This document shows positions 23,901 through 30,000 of a DNA stretch of 32,611 nt, one piece after another. Every line of letters starts with the position of its first letter. The first letter of the stretch is position 1. Location: positions 1 through 32,611 of the forward strand of contig SVLL01000018.1 in assembly GCA_015067935.1 (NCBI GenBank), in the 5' to 3' direction. Source of the DNA: Oscillospiraceae bacterium. GTDB lineage: Bacteria; Bacillota; Clostridia; Oscillospirales; Oscillospiraceae. The notes beneath the pieces are model-generated. The model searched no databases. It had not been told where the DNA came from and saw only the letters and a program-made list of their open reading frames with translations. Position numbers and translations under genes: made by a program.

Positions 23901-26838
23901 TCTGGCGTATGCCATCACCGGTGAGGAGAAGTACGGTGTGCGTGCGGTGCAGTATGCGCTGGATATCTGCGATTTCGAATACTGGGTTGGTTATTACCAG
24001 ACCATCGAACTCGGCTCTAACGAGCTTTCCAGCCAGATGACCGGCTATATGGTGGACAGCGTTCTGGCAGCTTATGATATGTGCCATGATCTGCTGAGCA
24101 AGGAAGACATTGCAAAGATGGATGCCGCTTTGCTGGAAAAGGGCCTTGAGGCTATGTATCACGACTGCTGGCCCCGTATGAACCGCGACCGGGATATGGA
24201 CCATGCAACCGGCCTGATTCTTGCCTCCGTTGTGATGATGCGCGAGGACAATATCGACCAGCTGAAGAAGTATCTGGATATGGGTATGACCTATGTGAAC
24301 TGGAGATTGAACTTCTTCCTGAAGTCCGGTGTCAACGAAGGTCACATGTACGACTCTTTGGCAATTGACGATATCGTTAAGACACTGTATACCCTTGAGC
24401 GCGTTACCGGCTATACCGGTCCTCTGGACCACCCCTATATGGATCAGCTGAAGGTTCGCGTACTTGGCTTCTTCGATTCTGTTAACGGCACGCTGCCGGC
24501 ATACTCTGACTCTGACTTTGCATCCCACTATTATCCCTACTCTATGGCTGTATTCAGCCAGCAGGGCGATATGCTCGCTACCTACTATCTGGCGGTTGGC
24601 GGTGCGCTTTCCTCCGACTATGACAAGATGATTTGGCATACGGATGTTACGCTGGCTGAATTGGAAACTCCCGACGAGCGGGAAGCCAATGTGAATCATC
24701 TGTCCGCACATGGTCAGGGCGCGCTGCGTACCGGTTGGGGTATTCTGGATCCCATTCTGGTTATCAACGCCAACAAGTCCGAGCAGGAGCATAACCACTA
24801 TGATCAGAACTCCATTATGTTGGGCTTCAATGGTATGTGGGTGCTGTCCGACTCCGAGTATAAGGATAATTCTTACTCCAATCTGACCACTTGGCAGATG
24901 AAGTACACCAACTCCACCATCTTTGTGGACGGCAAGCCTCAGGTCCGTAAGGGTCAGGGCACCTTGGAGCAGGTCTTCAATACCCATATCTACGGCTACT
25001 TCCTCGGCAGTGCTCCGGATGCTTACGGTATGGAAGACAAGCAGATGGTCCTTAATCAGTTTGACCGTCACACAATTATGATCAACCATGACAGTATGCC
25101 GTACTTTGTGGTTATTGATGAGCTGGAGTCCAATAAGGAACGGAACTTCGGTTGGAACTTCTACACCAACGGTTGGGACCGTCTGGAGATCGACGGCGAG
25201 AATGTTCCTGAGGGAACTACCGCTACCGGTCACCGTCTGACGCTGTCCCGCTTCGGCAATACGCTGCACTCTTACTTTGTTGGCGAAGAAGTAACCACTC
25301 GTGAGGTTACCTATCAGGGCTACGGTCCTACGCTGGTTCTGGAATCCCCGAAGAAGACCAGCCACGAGTTTATGAATGTTTTGTCCATCCAGAAGGGCTC
25401 CGGCAGCCAGATTTCTACACTGTTTGAGCACATGATGCTGGGCGAGAGCAGCACCGATCCCAAGAATGACAAGGAAGGTCAGATCAACTGGAGCACCAGA
25501 AGAACTGACACCACCAAGAATGCCATTTTGTCCGTTTCCATCGGTTCTCCCTTGGTTATGTTCCGTGCCGGTGAAATCGGCGACTGGATCGAGTTCCCCT
25601 TCGAGGTTCCTAAGTCTAAGGAGTACCGCGTATCTGTTGATGTTGGTCAGACCATGGAATACAACGGCACTTGGAATCTGTACATTGACGATCAGCTGAT
25701 CGAGATCTTCAAGCCCAACGGACCTTCCGGTGTTATTACCATCGATGCCGGCAATATGACTCTGGAGCAGGGTACCCATAAGGTCAAGGTCGTTATGTCC
25801 GGCACGCCCAATACGCCCTTCTTCGGTACGATTATGTCTATCGGCGGTATCACGCTGGATACCGGTGAGAGTATGGGTGAGGGTCTTGTCAAGGTCACCG
25901 AAGAGTACAACGAAGGTGATTTGCTGGGTGCCACCATCACTTACGGTCCCGTTCTGAAGGATGTGGTCCTGTTTAACCGCGGTACCAACGAGATCGTTGG
26001 CGGCGGCTTGGCTACCAACGGTCAGCAGGCATCCGTTATCGGCGTCAACGGCAAGGAGATCGCTGAGGGCTATGCCATCACTAAGGGAACCAGCCTGAAG
26101 TACGGCGATCAGATTCTGATGACTGCCTCTGCCCCCGTGAGCATTGCAATGGATTACACCATGGCAAAATATCCCGTCAAGAACGATCTGACAGAGGATC
26201 CCGTAGAGATTCATGAGGACTTTGACATTGAAAAGCCCATCTATTATGTGTCCTCCAAGGCAGATGCCGCTACCGAGGTTTCTGTGAATGTGGGCATCCA
26301 CGCTCCTTACACGGTTACCATCAACGGTGAGGTCATTGAATCCAGCCATTCCGGCGAGATGCTGACCTTCACTGTTCCTGCCGGTGCAGCACAGATCACC
26401 ATTGAGGGCACTCACCAGCACATCTTTGATCAGCATTCCACCAACATTCTGAACATTAAGGAATGGGCCGGCTGCGGTCATAACAATGTGTACTATGTCT
26501 CCTGCGTCTGCGGTGAGAACGGTACTGAGACCTTCAGCGACGGTGCAGTGAAGGGTCACAACTTGAAGGCAGTCAAGCCCGTGGAAGCAACCGATTACCA
26601 GAATGGCAACATTGCTCACTTCAAGTGCAGTAAGTGCGGTAAGGTCTTTGCGGACAAGAATGGCGAGCAGGAGCTGAGCATGGCGGATGTGATTATCGTC
26701 AGCACAGCAGCTGCAAAGCAGCAGATGATTATTACCATTGTAGCTATTGCGGCAGGTGTTCTGATTCTTGGCGGCGGTGCGGTTGCACTGGTGATCATCT
26801 CCAAGAAAAAGAAGGCAGGGGAGACCCCGATTGAATAA
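20977..26838 (+). CDS. Giant surface polysaccharide lyase, copy 2 (heparinase II/III-like)
   Basis: This 1953-residue paralogue of copy 1 has the same layout: signal peptide (GGVPFATTSAAEQ, cleavage near 32), five jelly-roll binding modules to about residue 860, the lyase domain from about 864, a beta domain, a cysteine-rich domain, a terminal membrane helix and SKKKK. Putative catalytic motifs are intact and match copy 1: MDHATG (D1075, H1076), NEGHMYDS (Y1125) and HNHYDQNS (H1272, H1274, D1276). The open frame extends 19 codons upstream to 20920, but that stretch overlaps the promoter; the ATG at 20977 has GGAGGAGG before it and starts the signal peptide. The binding modules are more divergent from copy 1 than the lyase core is, so the copies may recognise different parts of the same polymer or related polymers. 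Confidence 0.85.
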   Translation: MKNYIKRVTAISLLLAMLAGLLGGVPFATTSAAEQNADTPTDIDGKPIVNLMEGMNEKFEELTIPGWSVMEGVVQSDEQLYGEGGVWSLKLCDSFADEAVWSVSDKNAIKAGESYTLSAQVYGGIGRMTVYYYDKDGNELPELTVERATEMAADEWQELAVEFTAAENVATFAVKVSSTEKGKEAVWFDAVTLSTNAGKDFQLEMKNPDFNELWPENAKIAPGWIYSGKDASAFDKGNGDLALCIKRANTTYTVKSERFAILPGKAYTVTADLMQTAEMNGQLCIKFYTDATTTSSIALASANRSFVTFGGAGTTEDWVKIAANGVAPANANYAEIWVTSPWKGGTATQPEYTYFDNIDFNYAEALFNTSFESKNNQSDGTPMGIGNTLGIADAVSNGAARTGEQSLLATSPKLFYSFYVNVAPGEIYEAVAYSKLQDVSATGSTCCVGIYFYDENGTLIINKQFNGKPTHTDWTELKYAYKAPDNAVAARIMVYKANGNGRAYFDDLSITKTTDFNMGRNLLTNGGFDSRTVANNTPISGWLCASTAGIDCFAQDYIGGAYGYVGRAFNYDYLTLWSDPIPVTEGKTYSVTVDAKGEGQIQAYIRYYRNETDDRKEHMLNEAGKEAGKFKSSGNLTNEWTQLAVSGSEAPEGAKYVRILLCFLDDNISNVMNFNFDNVCFFEGLPKLIIPGESGVLWNLGFENIDRNGMPEKWSTFGQNRLSIADAKETPDDVYEGRYALRINVPADLDGTHGAQSKPFPVEPGITYRYSLYAKEDYDEGRGFQLGIKYFNKYGDQIAAFYSTTPATGEWNYSETTGTAPDDAVYATVYLVSGAGKGTVCFDKMNFEAAGSAEYAPVMFDGEWDIVYDEYPRLNFDKDGLEKIRKFGKSKSVCAYGYAGTVTQKSLLKEADAYLEETQIIVSHKGIQLTYPMYPKLEDYSNREEYRTPPEGFSGGYPYTTAISQRVVSRVQTLALAYAITGEEKYGVRAVQYALDICDFEYWVGYYQTIELGSNELSSQMTGYMVDSVLAAYDMCHDLLSKEDIAKMDAALLEKGLEAMYHDCWPRMNRDRDMDHATGLILASVVMMREDNIDQLKKYLDMGMTYVNWRLNFFLKSGVNEGHMYDSLAIDDIVKTLYTLERVTGYTGPLDHPYMDQLKVRVLGFFDSVNGTLPAYSDSDFASHYYPYSMAVFSQQGDMLATYYLAVGGALSSDYDKMIWHTDVTLAELETPDEREANVNHLSAHGQGALRTGWGILDPILVINANKSEQEHNHYDQNSIMLGFNGMWVLSDSEYKDNSYSNLTTWQMKYTNSTIFVDGKPQVRKGQGTLEQVFNTHIYGYFLGSAPDAYGMEDKQMVLNQFDRHTIMINHDSMPYFVVIDELESNKERNFGWNFYTNGWDRLEIDGENVPEGTTATGHRLTLSRFGNTLHSYFVGEEVTTREVTYQGYGPTLVLESPKKTSHEFMNVLSIQKGSGSQISTLFEHMMLGESSTDPKNDKEGQINWSTRRTDTTKNAILSVSIGSPLVMFRAGEIGDWIEFPFEVPKSKEYRVSVDVGQTMEYNGTWNLYIDDQLIEIFKPNGPSGVITIDAGNMTLEQGTHKVKVVMSGTPNTPFFGTIMSIGGITLDTGESMGEGLVKVTEEYNEGDLLGATITYGPVLKDVVLFNRGTNEIVGGGLATNGQQASVIGVNGKEIAEGYAITKGTSLKYGDQILMTASAPVSIAMDYTMAKYPVKNDLTEDPVEIHEDFDIEKPIYYVSSKADAATEVSVNVGIHAPYTVTINGEVIESSHSGEMLTFTVPAGAAQITIEGTHQHIFDQHSTNILNIKEWAGCGHNNVYYVSCVCGENGTETFSDGAVKGHNLKAVKPVEATDYQNGNIAHFKCSKCGKVFADKNGEQELSMADVIIVSTAAAKQQMIITIVAIAAGVLILGGGAVALVIISKKKKAGETPIE

Positions 26839-26864
26839 GCTAACCTTGCAATAATTTCACATTT

Positions 26865-26898
26865 AGCACCTCACGGCATATGTCGTGAGGTGCTTTTT
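26865..26898 (+). terminator. Terminator of giant gene 2
   Basis: AGCACCTCACG (26865-26875) and CGTGAGGTGCT (26884-26894) form a perfect 11-base stem with an 8-base loop, followed by four more T. Confidence 0.9.
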
Positions 26899-26945
26899 GC
26901 GATAACTACGCAGATTTTTAGGCAGGACAACTAATTGCAAAGTAG

Positions 26946-26993
26946 CGAATTTGTCTATGATGCACAATGAGTATCAAAAACATTGCAAATCTT
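26946..26993 (+). promoter_or_regulatory. Conserved upstream blocks of giant gene 3
   Basis: CGAATTTGT (26946-26954) and ATTGCAAATCTT (26982-26993) match the blocks upstream of giant gene 2 exactly, with almost identical spacing to each other and to the -10. Extra TTGCAA copies lie at 26935-26940 and 27056-27061. Confidence 0.5.
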
Positions 26994-27012
26994 TTCAAGA
27001 TTTTGTATCTTG

Positions 27013-27041
27013 TTGACAAAAAAATTGACGGATTGTATAAT
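27013..27041 (+). promoter_or_regulatory. Consensus promoter of giant gene 3
   Basis: Perfect TTGACA (27013-27018) and TATAAT (27036-27041) are spaced by 17 bases. AGGAGG at 27071-27076 precedes the GTG start. Confidence 0.85.
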
Positions 27042-27084
27042 GGCATTGTCAAAATTTGCAACCGCTTTTGAGGAGGAATTGAAA

Positions 27085-30000
27085 GTGAAGCATTTGAAAC
27101 GCATTATTTCGTTGTGCCTTCTGGCCACGATGCTGCTGGGCTTGTTCAGTGGCATTCCTGCACTGAGCATCAGCGCAGTCGGCGGTACCTCCAATCCCGT
27201 TGTGGATGAGGATGGCAAGGAAGTTATCAACCTGATGGCGGATATGAATCCTGACTTTGAGCAGGTGCCGGTCATTCCGGGTTGGTCGACAATGTATGGC
27301 ATCAGCCAGTCCACGCAGCATGTCTATGACGATGGCGGTGTGTGGTCATTAAAAATGGCCGATAACAGCGCATCCGAGGCACTCTGGTCCCAGAGTGATA
27401 AGAACGCGCTGGATATGGGGAAGGATTACAAGATCTCTGCCCAAGTCTATGGTGATGTAGGTACGCTGACCATCTTCTTCTACGATGCAAACGGCAACGA
27501 ACTGCCGGAACTGAAGAAGGAGCTATCCACGCTCAAGGCGTCTGACAGCTGGCAGACCCTTTCCTATGAATTTACCGCTGCAGCGTCTTCTATTGCAGTG
27601 AAGCTTTCCACCACGGAAGCAGGCACCGGTACTGTTTGGTTTGACTCCGTTATCCTTGAATCGGTCGTCGATACCAGCTTTGTGCCCAGTGTGCCCAACG
27701 GTGATTTCAATGCCGCATGGGTTGGTTCTGAGCCTGATAAGTGGAATTTCAATTCCAAGAAGGCTGCACTTAGTAACTTCGATAAGGGCAATGGCGATAC
27801 GGCTCTGGCCATCGATACCACTGTATCCAAGGCCTATCAGCTGTCTACTGATCGTTTCCCCGTAATGGGCGGTCAGCCTTATATGGCTACCATTCAAATT
27901 AAGCAGACCGCCGAAATGGACGGCCAGCTTTACATCCGTTTCTATGAAACCGAGACAAGCTCTGCTGTCTTGGCAGCGAAGTATGTTACATTCAGCGGAA
28001 AGGGAACAACTGAGGATTGGGTGACCATCGCGGTTAATGAGATCGCACCTGCCAAGGCCAAGTTCGCAACGCTGGTGCTGGCATCTCCCTGGTGCGGTGC
28101 CGGTACGACATATTATGATAATGCTCAGGTTGTCTATGCTACTGAGATTTACAACCCTTCCTATGAATCCAAGAATAATCAATCCAACGGCGGTCCTATG
28201 GGCGTTGGCTTTGATCACAAGATTCAGGCTGTCAGCACCGATGCTGCCCATACGGGTGAGCAATCTCTGCTGACTAACAAGGGTTCTTTCTGGGATACTT
28301 TCCGTATTAAGGCAAAGCCTGGTGAGGAATATGAAGCCAGTGCATGGGTCCGTATGGAAAAGGCAAGTGCTGAAGCTTATAACTGCTCCATTTTGCTGTA
28401 TTTCTATGACGAAAACGGCAAGGAAATCAAGAAGCAGCAGCTGACCAGCTTCAAACCCACTATGGAGTGGCAGGAACTGAAAATCAAGAGTAAGGCACCT
28501 GACAATGCAGTAGCCGTAAAAGCAATGGTCTACATGACCAGTGGCAGCGGAAAGGTCTATTTTGACGACATTTCCATTACGCAGCTGACTGATTACAATA
28601 TGCCCCGTAACTTTATGACAAACGGCGGCTTTGAGAGCAGAACCATTGAGCTTAGCTCTCCCATTCCCGGCATTGACGGTATTTCCTCCAGCGTTGCCGA
28701 TCTGCTGGGTCTTGAGTATGTGGATGCACAGTACGGCTATGCTGCCCGTATCCACAGCACCAACTATGCACAGACTCTGACCGATTGGATCCCTGTGGAA
28801 GCAGGGAAGACCTATTCCTTCGCTGTGGAGGCAAAGGGCGAGGGTCGGTTGCAGGCATTTGTCCGTTACTATACCGATAACACCGTGAAGCATACGGCCT
28901 ATATGAAGGATGCTTCCGGCACAGATTTGGGAAAACTTAACTCCACCGCTAATCTGAGCGATGACGAATGGACACAATTGTTTGTTTCCACTTCCGTGGC
29001 ACCGGAGGGGGCGAAATATGCCCGTGTCTGGATCTGCGGTATTTGGGATACGGATACCAACAAGGTGGATTTGGTGTACGATAACATCAACTTCTTTGAG
29101 GGTATTCCTGAAATCAAAATCCCCGGTGAATTGGGTGTTTTGCGCAACTCCGATTTTGAGGCAGTGGATAAGAAGGGTGCATTTAAGGATTGGTTTGCCT
29201 ATGGCAATCCCGTACATTCCGTCATGGATGCCAAGACCAACCCCGACGATGTCTTTGAGGGCCGCTATGCCATCAAGATCACGGACTATAAGGAAACCTC
29301 CGGCTCCAAGGGCGTTCACTCCGGACTTTTCCCTGTTGAAGAGGGTATGACCTATCGCTTCAGCGGCTATGTGATGGAGAACTATGATCAGGGTATGGGC
29401 TTCCAGATGGTTATCCGCTTCTTCAACAAGGCCGGTGACCGACTGGCTAACTTCTATGTGAACACTCCTGCAACCGGTGAATGGAACTACTGCGATGTTA
29501 GCGGTTCTGCGCCTACAGGTGCAGTATCTGCCTATGTCATGCTGCTCTCCGGCGGTGGTAACGGTGAGGCTTGCTTTGATAAGCTGGAGTTTACTGCTCT
29601 TAGCAATAATGAGTATGCCCCCGTGATGGAGGATTTGGAGTGGAATTTTGCTTACGATGAATACCCCCGTATCTACCTGAGCAAGGAGCGGCTGGAAGAG
29701 GTTCGTAAGTTTACCAAGTCCAAGTCCGTCTGCGCTTACGGTTATGCAGGTACCGTTACCTTGAAGTCCCTGCTGAGCAGTGCTGATGTTTTTCTGGAAG
29801 AAACCAGTATGCGGATTACCTATGCAAAGGGCGTTGCGATTGACTATCCCATGTACCCCGTGCTGGAAGATCCCTCCATGCGTCCTGAATGGGAAATTCC
29901 TCCGGAAGGCTATACCGTCTACCCCTATTTTACTGCTTACGGTCAGAATATGGTTCGACGGATGCAGACCCTTACATTGGCCTATGCCTTGACCGGAGAT

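Noticed and set aside
22306..26619. Open frame of 1437 codons on the minus strand, opposite giant gene 2
   Set aside because: Same register effect of codon bias in the sense gene; the sense frame has signal peptide, domains, promoter and terminator.
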